Source: Rickettsiales bacterium (GTDB lineage Bacteria > Pseudomonadota > Alphaproteobacteria > Rickettsiales > UBA1997). Taken from it: a stretch of DNA of 8,104 bases. The DNA is taken from positions 1 through 8,104 of the forward strand of contig JAIRWJ010000012.1 of assembly GCA_031269065.1 (NCBI GenBank). The letters run 5' to 3'. How positions within the stretch are numbered: the first letter of the stretch is position 1; each line of letters starts with the position of its first letter. The translations under genes were made by a program, and so were the position numbers. Below, piece after piece: positions 1-5,744 of this stretch. Under the pieces are notes generated by a model. The model saw only the letters and a program-made list of their open reading frames with translations, searched no databases and was not told the DNA's origin.

Positions 1-123
1 GTCATCTATCTCAGCTATTCCATTTTTAACTTCCATAAGGTTCATTTCGAGCTCACTTATTAGACTTGTAAGTTGTTGTCGCCCAGACTCACCGGTTTTA
101 TTACCATCGCCATTGCCAACCAT
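1..123 (-). CDS. Hypothetical protein, N-terminal part only (runs off the window)
   Basis: The first 41 codons of a minus-strand gene are visible. The ATG at 123-121 is preceded by a purine-rich AGGAAAGGG ribosome-binding site a few bases upstream, which supports this start. The protein begins MVGNGDGNKTGESGRQQL, a polar and probably disordered stretch. From about residue 17 it becomes a leucine/isoleucine-spaced, acidic segment (LISELEMNLMEVKNGIAEID) that looks like the start of a helix or coiled coil. No catalytic motif is visible and I do not recognise the family. It lies 53 bases downstream of the MerR-type gene, on the same strand, with its own candidate promoter in the gap. It may therefore be transcribed independently as well as by read-through from rho. 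Confidence 0.6.
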   Translation of the reverse strand, partial: MVGNGDGNKTGESGRQQLTSLISELEMNLMEVKNGIAEIDD

Positions 124-142
124 TTCCCTTTCCTGAATGAAT

Positions 143-184
143 ATATTTGACTAGTGTACCTATTTTTGCAAATAAGTCAAATAT
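143..184. repeat. Perfect 10-base inverted repeat spanning the promoter
   Basis: ATATTTGACT at 143-152 is matched exactly by AGTCAAATAT at 175-184, with a 22-base spacer. On the minus strand one arm contains the -35 box and the other starts directly after the -10 box, an arrangement that could be an operator. On the plus strand the second arm runs into a T-rich stretch (ATATTTTTT), so a weak AT-rich terminator is the alternative, but no plus-strand gene ends here. Confidence 0.5.
153..180 (-). promoter_or_regulatory. Candidate sigma-70 promoter for the gene at 123-1
   Basis: On the minus strand TTGACT (180-175) and TACACT (158-153) are separated by 16 bases. The -35 box matches the consensus in 5 of 6 positions and the -10 box in 4 of 6. 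The -35 box overlaps the stop codon of the MerR-type gene, and the start codon it would serve lies about 30 bases downstream of the -10 box. Seen by eye only. Confidence 0.45.
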
Positions 185-629
185 TTTTTAATCTCTCGTA
201 AAAGCTATTAAGCTTGACTTTGAAGTTTTTTAGATCGTTCCTCAGAGACGGTTCAAGACCGACAGGACCTGTCCAACTGCTTCTATCCGCAATTTTTGTT
301 GGCCACCATCCTCCATTTTTTGGGCCAGAGGTATCCTTCTCGGGGCTACCATCATTGGTCGATGACAGAGCCTCATCTAATTCTATAGTCTCATTCTTCA
401 TAAGGTTCTGCAGACCCTTTATGGTGTACCCCTTGTCGTATAGGTAGCATCTTATCATTTTTAGGATTTTGATATCTCTGTCATAGAAATAGCGTCTGCC
501 CCCATTTCCTATGGCCGGCTTTACGTATTCTCTGAACTGGGTTTCCCAGAACCTAAGAACGTGTTCCTGAACTCCTACCTCTTGGGAGGCTTGGCCTATG
601 GACCTTTTTCTATCTACCACGAGTGCCAT
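177..629 (-). CDS. MerR-family transcriptional regulator
   Basis: This is a 150-residue DNA-binding regulator. Residues 10-77 form the MerR winged helix-turn-helix: SIGQASQEVGV is the helix-turn-helix entry, VLRFWETQF the recognition-helix region, GGRRYFYDRDI the wing, and LYDKGYTIKGLQNLM the final helix. The pattern FWE..F...KP....GRRYF..DI..L..I...LY.KGYTI matches the short MerR-type proteins of alphaproteobacteria, often found near ihfA, whose ligand is unknown. Residues 80-125 are an acidic, Gly/Trp-containing linker, and residues 128-150 form a helix (LKNFKVKLNSFYERL) that could mediate dimerisation. There is no cysteine-rich metal-binding loop like that of MerR or CueR. The gene starts 11 bases after the rho stop codon and is probably co-transcribed with it; GTGAAGAT just upstream is a modest ribosome-binding site. 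Confidence 0.88.
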   Translation of the reverse strand: MALVVDRKRSIGQASQEVGVQEHVLRFWETQFREYVKPAIGNGGRRYFYDRDIKILKMIRCYLYDKGYTIKGLQNLMKNETIELDEALSSTNDGSPEKDTSGPKNGGWWPTKIADRSSWTGPVGLEPSLRNDLKNFKVKLNSFYERLKNI

Positions 630-640
630 ATCTTCACAGA

Positions 641-2284
641 TTACATTCTATTCATAGATTCAAAAAATTCTGCATTGGTCTTGGTCGCGTTTACTTTTTC
701 CTTCATAAACTCTATGGCTCCAACACTATCCATGGAGGACAAAATTTTTCTCAACATCCAGGTTTTTGACAGCACTGCCCTATCAATCAGCAATTCCTCC
801 TTTCGGGTACTTGATCTGACAATGTCTATGGCTGGGAATATCCTTCGGTCCGATATTTTTCTATCAAGAACTATTTCACTATTTCCAGTACCCTTAAATT
901 CCTCAAAGATAACATCATCCATCTTGGAACCCGTTTCAATGAGAGCTGTGGCTATTATAGTCAAAGAACCGCCATTCTCTATGTTTCTTGCTGCTCCGAA
1001 AAACCTCTTTGGCTTCTGCAATGCATTCGCATCAACACCACCCGTTAGCACCTTTCCAGAAGATGGTACAACATTGTTGTAGGCTCTAGCCAGCCTTGTG
1101 ATGGAATCTAGGAGTATAACAACATCTTTACCAGTCTCCACTATCCTTTTAGCCTTTTCTATTACGATCTCAGCCAACTGCACGTGCCTGCTAGCTGGCT
1201 CATCAAAGGTCGAACTAACTACCTCACCCTTTACGGAGCGAGCCATATCCGTCACTTCCTCTGGCCTCTCATCTATTAGCAAGACTATCAGTGTTACTTC
1301 TGGGTGGGCCGAGGATATGGAATAGGCTATATTCTGAATTATTGTTGTCTTACCGGTTTTAGGTGGAGCCACAATTAAAGCCCGTTGTCCTTTCCCTATA
1401 GGAGTCATTATGTCCAATATTCTGCAGCTATCATCCCTTTTCGAAATAAACAGCTCCGTATTCTCTATTTTTAGTTTCTCATTAGGATACAGTGGAGTGA
1501 GATCATCAAATCTAATTCTATGTCTCATGTTTTCAGCCGGTATACCATTGACTGTGTCAAGCTTGAGAAGGGCAAAATATTTTTCACCCTTCTTAGGAGC
1601 TCGTATCTGTCCCCGTAGGATATCTCCTGTCCTAAGTCCAAACCTCTTTACCTGCATCGGTGATATATACACATCATCTGGTCCAGCCACATAGTTAGAA
1701 TCTGCAGATCTCAGAAACCCAAAGCCGTCCTGCAGTACCTCCAGCACACCTTCCCCCATAATAGCATTTTCTGGATTCTTATCCGAAAAATTCTTCAATA
1801 TAGCATAGATCATATCCTGTCTGTGCATATCACTAACATCCTCTATCTGATTATCCTCCGTGTACTTTATCAGCTCTGCTGGAGACTTTGCTTTAAGCAT
1901 TTTGAGTTCTATAGTCTCTCTAGGCACACTGTGTCTCAGCTGCTCTTCCCTGACAATCTCCTCAAGAATCTGATTTAAATCCTTTTTCTTCGTCGATTCT
2001 CTAGAACTGTCCTGGTTTTCACTCTGAATTCCTGGAGAAGCTTTAGCGCCATCTGATAAATCTGACACTGTGACAGAGACCATAGCATCCTCGATTTCCA
2101 CTAGACCAACTCTAGCCAGAGATAGCTCTGGTTTGATATTTTCTTTGGGAGGTTCAAGACTGCTTTTGGCCTCTTCTTCAGGGAATAATTCTACTGTTGG
2201 ATTACTGTTTTTTTCCTCTAAAACTTCTTGCTCAAGATCAGTGATAACCTGTTCATCTCTTCTGATAGTCAATTTCTTTCTCAT
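641..2284 (-). CDS. rho: Transcription termination factor Rho
   Basis: This hexameric RNA-dependent ATPase ends transcription by translocating along nascent RNA to RNA polymerase. It has 547 residues against 419 in E. coli. Residues 1-120 are an acidic, low-complexity extension. Residues 123-165 form the Rho N-terminal helical domain (MLKAKSPAELIKYTE). Residues 174-245 form the cold-shock-like RNA-binding domain with the RNP1-type motif DGFGFLR (186-192). The ATPase core has Walker A APPKTGKT (306-313), Walker B VVILLDS (388-394) followed by ITRLARAYN, the Q-loop KVLTGGVDANA (411-421) and the R-loop GTGNSEIVLDR (465-475), whose last arginine matches the arginine finger. The C-terminus TKTNAEFFESMNRM is typical of Rho, so the gene is complete and all motifs are intact. 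The ATG start gives MRKKLTIRR with only a weak ribosome-binding site. I see no clear promoter upstream. Confidence 0.98.
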   Translation of the reverse strand: MRKKLTIRRDEQVITDLEQEVLEEKNSNPTVELFPEEEAKSSLEPPKENIKPELSLARVGLVEIEDAMVSVTVSDLSDGAKASPGIQSENQDSSRESTKKKDLNQILEEIVREEQLRHSVPRETIELKMLKAKSPAELIKYTEDNQIEDVSDMHRQDMIYAILKNFSDKNPENAIMGEGVLEVLQDGFGFLRSADSNYVAGPDDVYISPMQVKRFGLRTGDILRGQIRAPKKGEKYFALLKLDTVNGIPAENMRHRIRFDDLTPLYPNEKLKIENTELFISKRDDSCRILDIMTPIGKGQRALIVAPPKTGKTTIIQNIAYSISSAHPEVTLIVLLIDERPEEVTDMARSVKGEVVSSTFDEPASRHVQLAEIVIEKAKRIVETGKDVVILLDSITRLARAYNNVVPSSGKVLTGGVDANALQKPKRFFGAARNIENGGSLTIIATALIETGSKMDDVIFEEFKGTGNSEIVLDRKISDRRIFPAIDIVRSSTRKEELLIDRAVLSKTWMLRKILSSMDSVGAIEFMKEKVNATKTNAEFFESMNRM

Positions 2285-2531
2285 AATTTCTAGTTTTTAT
2301 GCTTAAATAATTGTTTTCCATAACTCAGCGAACCCGCTCACCATACACAACGACCACCCTCGCTAGAATCTACATGGATTTTCTGTAAAGAACTACTGGC
2401 CCCGAATACTAAAGGTTATAGTTTTTTATGTCAAGAGAAACTCCAGCGGAAAAATGGGATTGATAACCTTCCATAACTTTTAATATTCAAGCCGTAACAT
2501 TAGTCCAGGTTAACTAAAAAGGACTAGCTCC

Positions 2532-2705
2532 ATGTGTGTCGAAGGAATAAAATGTGTTCACTGTGAGAGCGAGAGAATAAACATGAGCGGCATAGTGGAT
2601 GGAGGAAACAGAGGTATTATTGCAGAGACTATGGAAGAACAATGTATCAGTTGCCCTTGTGTGCTGAGGTGGTTTAAAAAATTTGCTAGAACAGTTAAAA
2701 AATAA
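2532..2705 (+). pseudogene. N-terminal fragment of IS1-like transposase (zinc-ribbon remnant, 57 aa)
   Basis: The ATG at 2532 follows AAAAAGGA by about 8 bases. The 57-residue product starts MCVEGIKCVHCESERI and carries a first Cys pair CVHC (residues 8-11), further cysteines at 38, 41 and 43, and a basic tail LRWFKKFARTVKK. This resembles the N-terminal zinc ribbon and following helices of IS1-family transposases (InsA part), but it is shorter than usual, so an internal deletion between the ribbon and the tail is likely. The TAA at 2703-2705 is followed in the same frame by LEEV and then by the DDE part at 2715. The two pieces are therefore probably one gene split by a nonsense mutation. An independent small zinc-ribbon protein is the alternative. 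Confidence 0.55.
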
Positions 2706-2714
2706 CTAGAGGAA

Positions 2715-3023
2715 GTGGGAGAGAAGGAAATAAAAAAAGAAAACGTAGAGATTCTAGAAATAGATGAAATAGTAACTCAGATAAAAAAAGTTAAAAATGG
2801 GGGAAAATATACCTTCACCTGGATTGTCGTTGACAGAAACAGAAATAAAGTTATTGATTTTGAGCTGAGAGATAGAACAAAGAAGACATATTTTAGACTC
2901 TACCATAGAATAACCAGAAGATATGATTTAAACTACCTGTGCACAGATGGGCTGGATGTCTCAGATACAGCTTATCTAACCCTAACAGATATATCCCAAA
3001 AAAGTATCTGGATCAAGAATTAG
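2715..3023 (+). pseudogene. IS1-like transposase, catalytic-domain fragment (about 102 aa)
   Basis: The product contains ENVEILEIDEIV, KNGGKYTFTWIVVDRNRNKVIDFELRDRT (split here at residues 28-55), FRLYHRI and LNYLCTDG. These match the order of the IS1-family DDE nuclease core: a first Asp (D17, where EIDE replaces the usual DEMW) and a second Asp in CTDG (D78). After CTDG the sequence stops resembling the family, and TAG follows at 3021-3023. The third acidic residue and the C-terminal arm are missing. The apparent start is GTG in the same frame as the upstream zinc-ribbon piece, so this is the rest of a broken gene rather than a separate one. The transposase should be inactive. No convincing terminal inverted repeats were found around it. 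Confidence 0.7.
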
Positions 3024-3114
3024 AAATGCGGGTGCCCATATAGGTGGTGCCAGAGTAGACGCCAATGTGAACTTTGACGGGAATGTCGGAATGGGCTTTA
3101 GATGGGACCTTTAG
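3022..3114 (+). other. Short reading-frame tail resembling the end of a beta-barrel protein (uncertain)
   Basis: In the frame one base on from the transposase, 30 codons read RNAGAHIGGARVDANVNF and then DGNVGMGFRWDL before TAG at 3112-3114. Alternating small/polar and hydrophobic residues with an aromatic near the end resemble the last strands of an outer-membrane barrel. No start codon or ribosome-binding site belongs to it, and it joins the transposase remnant directly, so at best it is a fragment of a gene the element inserted into. Chance is a real possibility. Confidence 0.15.
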
Positions 3115-3163
3115 GTTGTAGGATGCTTGTTTTAATTTTTCCACCATCTAGCCTTGCCAGGAT

Positions 3164-3187
3164 ATTTTCTATAGGAGTCTGGCCGTG
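3164..3187 (+). repeat. Leader repeat copy A: ribosome-binding site and GTG start of the first membrane protein
   Basis: The core TATAGGAGTCTGGCCGTG holds AGGAG (3173-3177), seven bases ahead of the GTG start at 3185. It matches 3810-3833 in 19 of 24 positions, and every difference is a transition. This ribosome-binding site fixes the GTG as the start codon. Confidence 0.6.
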
Positions 3188-3754
3188 CTGAGTGATTCAG
3201 CCAGAGTGTTCTTCATAGTGTGTCTACCTTCAATAACTTTATTTGGAGTTTTCATAGCCAATGTGCTTCTGAGTTCCCATCTCCAAAAGCCAAAGGATGG
3301 AGTGAACGGGTTTCTGCTGTTCCTCGAAACTACGCTTCTGCCGTTCGGCTTCTGTGGCATCCTACTCATGTTTGGAGCAATGTTTGGAGCGGTTGATACT
3401 ATCGCAGAATGGATCATTGGCCTATTCGGATTTCCCATCTTCAATCTGCTTTTAATTATAGATGCGTTGGTAATATCTAAAAACTTTAGAAAACATAAAA
3501 TTGTGACTATCCTCTGTTCGCTCTGGGGGATTCTATTGCTGCCTCCATGGTTGGTCTTCATGTATCCCCCTGGCGGTACACTTGGTGGCGGGGACTATCC
3601 ATGGTTGTTTACTGTCATTCCAGCCTCCGTAGCCCTCTGCCTCTATGGGGTATTCGTCGTCCTTAAGTTCCCACTTATGCTCTGCCATTTCTTCTATCTG
3701 CTCTACGGGACCTATAGACAGTCTGTCTCCCGGAGAAAAAGGGGGGAAGTGTGA
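3185..3754 (+). CDS. Polytopic membrane protein, unknown family (paralogue of the protein at 5745-6362)
   Basis: This protein of 189 residues starts at GTG with a strong AGGAG ribosome-binding site. Hydrophobic segments lie at about residues 7-30, 43-68, 74-97, 105-127 and 138-176, so five or six membrane spans are likely. A basic tail, RQSVSRRKRGEV, suggests a cytoplasmic C-terminus. Short basic or charged loops occur at KPKD (35-38) and FRKHK (101-105). No transporter, enzyme or binding motif is visible. It aligns with the protein at 5745-6362 over matching landmarks: KD plus LLFL (37-38, 44-47), ID..V....FR..K (92-105), a following Cys (111) and LLP (118-120). The gene is markedly GC-richer (36 of 60 bases at 3541-3600) than the cassette downstream. 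I do not recognise the family and assign no function. Confidence 0.7.
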   Translation: MLSDSARVFFIVCLPSITLFGVFIANVLLSSHLQKPKDGVNGFLLFLETTLLPFGFCGILLMFGAMFGAVDTIAEWIIGLFGFPIFNLLLIIDALVISKNFRKHKIVTILCSLWGILLLPPWLVFMYPPGGTLGGGDYPWLFTVIPASVALCLYGVFVVLKFPLMLCHFFYLLYGTYRQSVSRRKRGEV

Positions 3755-3809
3755 TCCCGATACCACCACCATTGCTATTAGTTCATATATTCTATAGCAT
3801 TCCTAGTGT

Positions 3810-3833
3810 GTTTTTTACAGGAGTCCGGTCGTG
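3810..3833 (+). repeat. Leader repeat copy B: orphan ribosome-binding site and GTG
   Basis: TTACAGGAGTCCGGTCGTG repeats the start region of the gene at 3185. Here the GTG at 3831 opens only seven codons (VKIFDGQ) before TAA at 3852-3854, so the copy has lost its gene. AT-rich foreign-looking sequence begins immediately after it. Confidence 0.55.
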
Positions 3834-3840
3834 AAAATTT

Positions 3841-3869
3841 TTGATGGGCAATAATGGACATACTATTAT
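3841..3869 (+). promoter_or_regulatory. Candidate promoter of the glycosyltransferase gene
   Basis: TTGATG (3841-3846) and TATTAT (3864-3869) are 17 bases apart, matching the sigma-70 boxes at 4 and 5 of 6 positions. Transcription would start near 3876, only about 10 bases before the ATG at 3885 (about 20 before the ATG at 3894). That fits the absence of a ribosome-binding site at this gene. Confidence 0.45.
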
Positions 3870-3884
3870 TTTACGAAATATTTT

Positions 3885-4838
3885 ATGAAATATATGGAAA
3901 AACCGTTGGTATCTGTTATAGTTCCGGTTTACCGGGTAGAGAAATATATAGAAAAAGCAATTCAGTCGGTCTGTAACCAGACCTTGGCGGATATTGAAGT
4001 TATTTGCGTCAATGACGATAGTGAGGATAATTCAATAAAAATTGTAGAAAAGTACGCAAAAAGTGACGACAGAATCAGGATATTGCACCATAGTAGGAAT
4101 TGTGGAGTTTCCACGGCTAGAAATAGTGCTATGTTGGTAGCTAAATCAGATTATTTGATGTTTCTCGATCCAGATGATAGTTACCAACCAGAAGTTATTG
4201 AGAAAATGTACAATAGGATCCATAGTGATGATCTGGATATGGTTATTTGTAATGCAAATATAGTCATTGAAAATAGTAATACTGATGCCAGAGGACATAG
4301 TAATGCGCAGGACTACACAAACAAAGATTTTATGGTTGTTTGGAATAAGATATGGCGAAAAAGTGTTGTAGACCAGTATAAATTAAAATTTCCTGATGGG
4401 CTTATTGGCGAGGACGCATATTTTTCAACGTGCTACTATAGCATCTGCGACGGCATTGGAACCATAGACGAAAGACTTTATAATTATCTGATAAGAAACG
4501 ATTCTATAATGGGATTGGTTAGTAGGCCAGACAATGAAGTCATGTTTGATGCGTTTTCAATATCTGAGTGTATATATAATTTCTTTGAGAAAAATAATAT
4601 TCGGGAGAAAGTATATAAAATGTATTTTGGGTGTATAAATTACGGTATTAGACATTTTACGGAAAAAAATTATGCAAAAATTGCAGTAATATTGTATAAC
4701 AATATAGCCAGAAAGCGCGAGATACAAATAGAGAAAGATCATTTTCTTGTGGGAACAGAACAATATAGAATTAAAAATGAAGTATTTGAAATAGTTCAAA
4801 AAATCAAAAACGGTCGATATTTAGCTATTCAGAAGTAA
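3885..4838 (+). CDS. Family 2 glycosyltransferase
   Basis: This 317-residue GT-A fold enzyme is predicted to move a sugar from a nucleotide donor to a cell-surface or other glycan. The N-terminus VSVIVPVYRVEKYI (9-22) and VICVNDDSEDNS (39-50) bind the nucleotide. GVSTARNSAM (74-83) and the metal-binding motif FLDPDD (93-98) follow. WNKIWRKSVVDQ (153-164) and FPDGLIGEDAYF (169-180) with Glu176/Asp177 complete the usual catalytic region. Residues 220-317 are an AT-rich, lysine- and asparagine-rich C-terminal region without a recognised domain, and there is no signal peptide or membrane span. A second ATG lies three codons in, at 3894, and neither start has a clear ribosome-binding site. Its strong AT bias (13 G/C of 60 bases at 4561-4620) differs sharply from the preceding gene and suggests transfer. 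Its last 18 bases overlap the end of the opposing gene. The acceptor cannot be read from sequence. Confidence 0.88.
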   Translation: MKYMEKPLVSVIVPVYRVEKYIEKAIQSVCNQTLADIEVICVNDDSEDNSIKIVEKYAKSDDRIRILHHSRNCGVSTARNSAMLVAKSDYLMFLDPDDSYQPEVIEKMYNRIHSDDLDMVICNANIVIENSNTDARGHSNAQDYTNKDFMVVWNKIWRKSVVDQYKLKFPDGLIGEDAYFSTCYYSICDGIGTIDERLYNYLIRNDSIMGLVSRPDNEVMFDAFSISECIYNFFEKNNIREKVYKMYFGCINYGIRHFTEKNYAKIAVILYNNIARKREIQIEKDHFLVGTEQYRIKNEVFEIVQKIKNGRYLAIQK

Positions 4839-5441
4839 TGTCATAGCCCTAGGGCCATGCGCGTTCACAAAATTATATAATTTTTTGGCTAGTTCAACAG
4901 GTCGTTTTATGGTTGTATCTATAATATAGTCAGTGTATTCCATATCTATAAATTTTACATTGTCTTCCGCACTGCCAATGATCCTATTTCCTCTTTGTAA
5001 TTCTCTTTTTCTCAGTTCCTCCGGATTGCACGATAGCGTTATGAAATAACAGTTGAAACTACTGAACATTTTCGCAATTAGTTGTTTGTCCTCAATTCCA
5101 TAGGTTATAAAATCGACAATTATATTTCTTCCAAGGATTGCAAGTGATAAGATTATATCAAGAAAGTCACGGCTGATGTTTTTGGCATATTCTCCCAATT
5201 TACATCTTTTGCTCCCTTCGAAATAGAACCCTTTTCGATTTTCATCTGTTAGCAGGTTGTCCAACTTAGGGTTAAATTCTTTGTGATTTCTAAATACTAA
5301 GTACCTCCGGGGTAACATTGAAAAAATCGAGTCCATTTCAATTCCGTAGTAGCATTCTGCGACCAAGTTTTGAAATTCGTGTACAAGACTGGTCTTTCCG
5401 ACACTAGAGGTTCCATTCACGAATATAATTTTATTTTTCAT
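4821..5441 (-). CDS. Chloramphenicol phosphotransferase-like P-loop kinase
   Basis: This 206-residue P-loop kinase, counted from the ATG at 5441-5439, resembles chloramphenicol 3-O-phosphotransferase (CPT) of Streptomyces venezuelae (about 178 residues). KIIFVNGTSSVGKTS (4-18) is the P-loop. GIEMDSIFSMLP (33-44) places Asp37 where the CPT catalytic Asp37 lies. NIIVDFI (106-112) matches CPT IIIDDVF, but the second Asp is Phe. RKRELQRGNR (144-153) matches the basic lid RETARGDR, and YIIDTT (near residue 170) matches VEVDTT. An upstream TTG start would add six residues, but it lacks a ribosome-binding site and CPT-like proteins begin just before the P-loop. The substrate is unknown: most relatives are not proven to modify chloramphenicol, and a small-molecule or nucleoside kinase is possible. 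The gene is AT-rich like the glycosyltransferase it converges on. Confidence 0.75.
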   Translation of the reverse strand: MKNKIIFVNGTSSVGKTSLVHEFQNLVAECYYGIEMDSIFSMLPRRYLVFRNHKEFNPKLDNLLTDENRKGFYFEGSKRCKLGEYAKNISRDFLDIILSLAILGRNIIVDFITYGIEDKQLIAKMFSSFNCYFITLSCNPEELRKRELQRGNRIIGSAEDNVKFIDMEYTDYIIDTTIKRPVELAKKLYNFVNAHGPRAMTLLLNS

Positions 5442-5475
5442 ATGAAATGAGGATGACAATATGTAGACATTGATG

Positions 5476-5503
5476 TATATATAATTAGCGTGATAAATTG
5501 CAA
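5476..5503 (-). promoter_or_regulatory. Candidate promoter of the CPT-like kinase gene
   Basis: On the minus strand TTGCAA (5503-5498) and TATATA (5481-5476) are 16 bases apart. Transcription starting near 5469 would leave the upstream TTG codon (5459) almost without a leader, which favours the ATG at 5441. The match to the consensus is only moderate. Confidence 0.35.
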
Positions 5504-5513
5504 TCTTACAAAT

Positions 5514-5567
5514 TTGTACAGTACAGGTTCATAACATCCCGGACAAATCCACCTCTGTACTGTACAA
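5514..5567. repeat. Perfect 13-base inverted repeat with 28-base loop
   Basis: TTGTACAGTACAG at 5514-5526 is matched exactly by CTGTACTGTACAA at 5555-5567. It lies in the gene-free gap between the kinase and the second membrane protein, just beyond the AT-rich cassette. No T-run follows on either strand, so it does not look like an ordinary terminator. A mobile-element end or protein-binding palindrome fits better. Confidence 0.65.
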
Positions 5568-5577
5568 GTCCAAACAC
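5560..5577 (-). repeat. 18-base repeat, left copy (inverted relative to 6825-6842)
   Basis: On the minus strand the sequence reads GTGTTTGGACTTGTACAG. It matches the plus-strand sequence at 6825-6842 in 17 of 18 positions. The two copies face each other across the second membrane protein gene, like the terminal inverted repeats of a 1.3-kb element. This copy overlaps the right arm of the 13-base palindrome. Confidence 0.55.
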
Positions 5578-5662
5578 ACAACGTGTGAGTCTAGCCTCTT
5601 GACCCAACAACCTTTACTCTGGTTATCCCGTCGTCCTGGAAGTAATTAGAATAGATCGCTAG

Positions 5663-5709
5663 CTAGGCGTCTTTAAACCCGCCGTTGACTTTTGGTTACC
5701 AGCGCCTAG
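5663..5709. repeat. 7-base inverted repeat around the promoter of the second membrane protein
   Basis: CTAGGCG (5663-5669) pairs with CGCCTAG (5703-5709). The right arm runs into the proposed -10 box at 5707-5712 and the -35 box lies in the loop, so it could be an operator or a hairpin in DNA. It is short enough to arise by chance. Confidence 0.3.
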
Positions 5710-5712
5710 ACT
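5685..5712 (+). promoter_or_regulatory. Candidate promoter of the second membrane protein gene
   Basis: TTGACT (5685-5690) and TAGACT (5707-5712) are 16 bases apart, with transcription expected near 5719 and the start codon at 5745. The layout repeats that of the promoter at 153-180 (TTGACT, 16 bases, TANACT). Confidence 0.4.
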
Positions 5713-5744
5713 AGCCTGCATCTAAAGATGAGTCTTGTCGCGCT

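Noticed and set aside
561..1082. Plus-strand frame of 173 residues opposite rho and the MerR-type gene
   Set aside because: Antisense shadow: the opposite strand encodes well-conserved Rho throughout.
2320..2335. GGGTTCGCTGAG on the minus strand as a possible tRNA T-arm
   Set aside because: The conserved A at loop position 58 is absent and no matching acceptor, D or anticodon arms were found.
2428..2463. Eleven-codon frame MSRETPAEKWD upstream of the transposase remnant
   Set aside because: Very short, no ribosome-binding site, no relation to neighbours.
2412..2470. AAGGTTAT / ATAACCTT inverted pair upstream of the transposase remnant as a possible insertion-sequence end
   Set aside because: Only eight bases, both arms on the same side of the remnant, and no partner on its other side.
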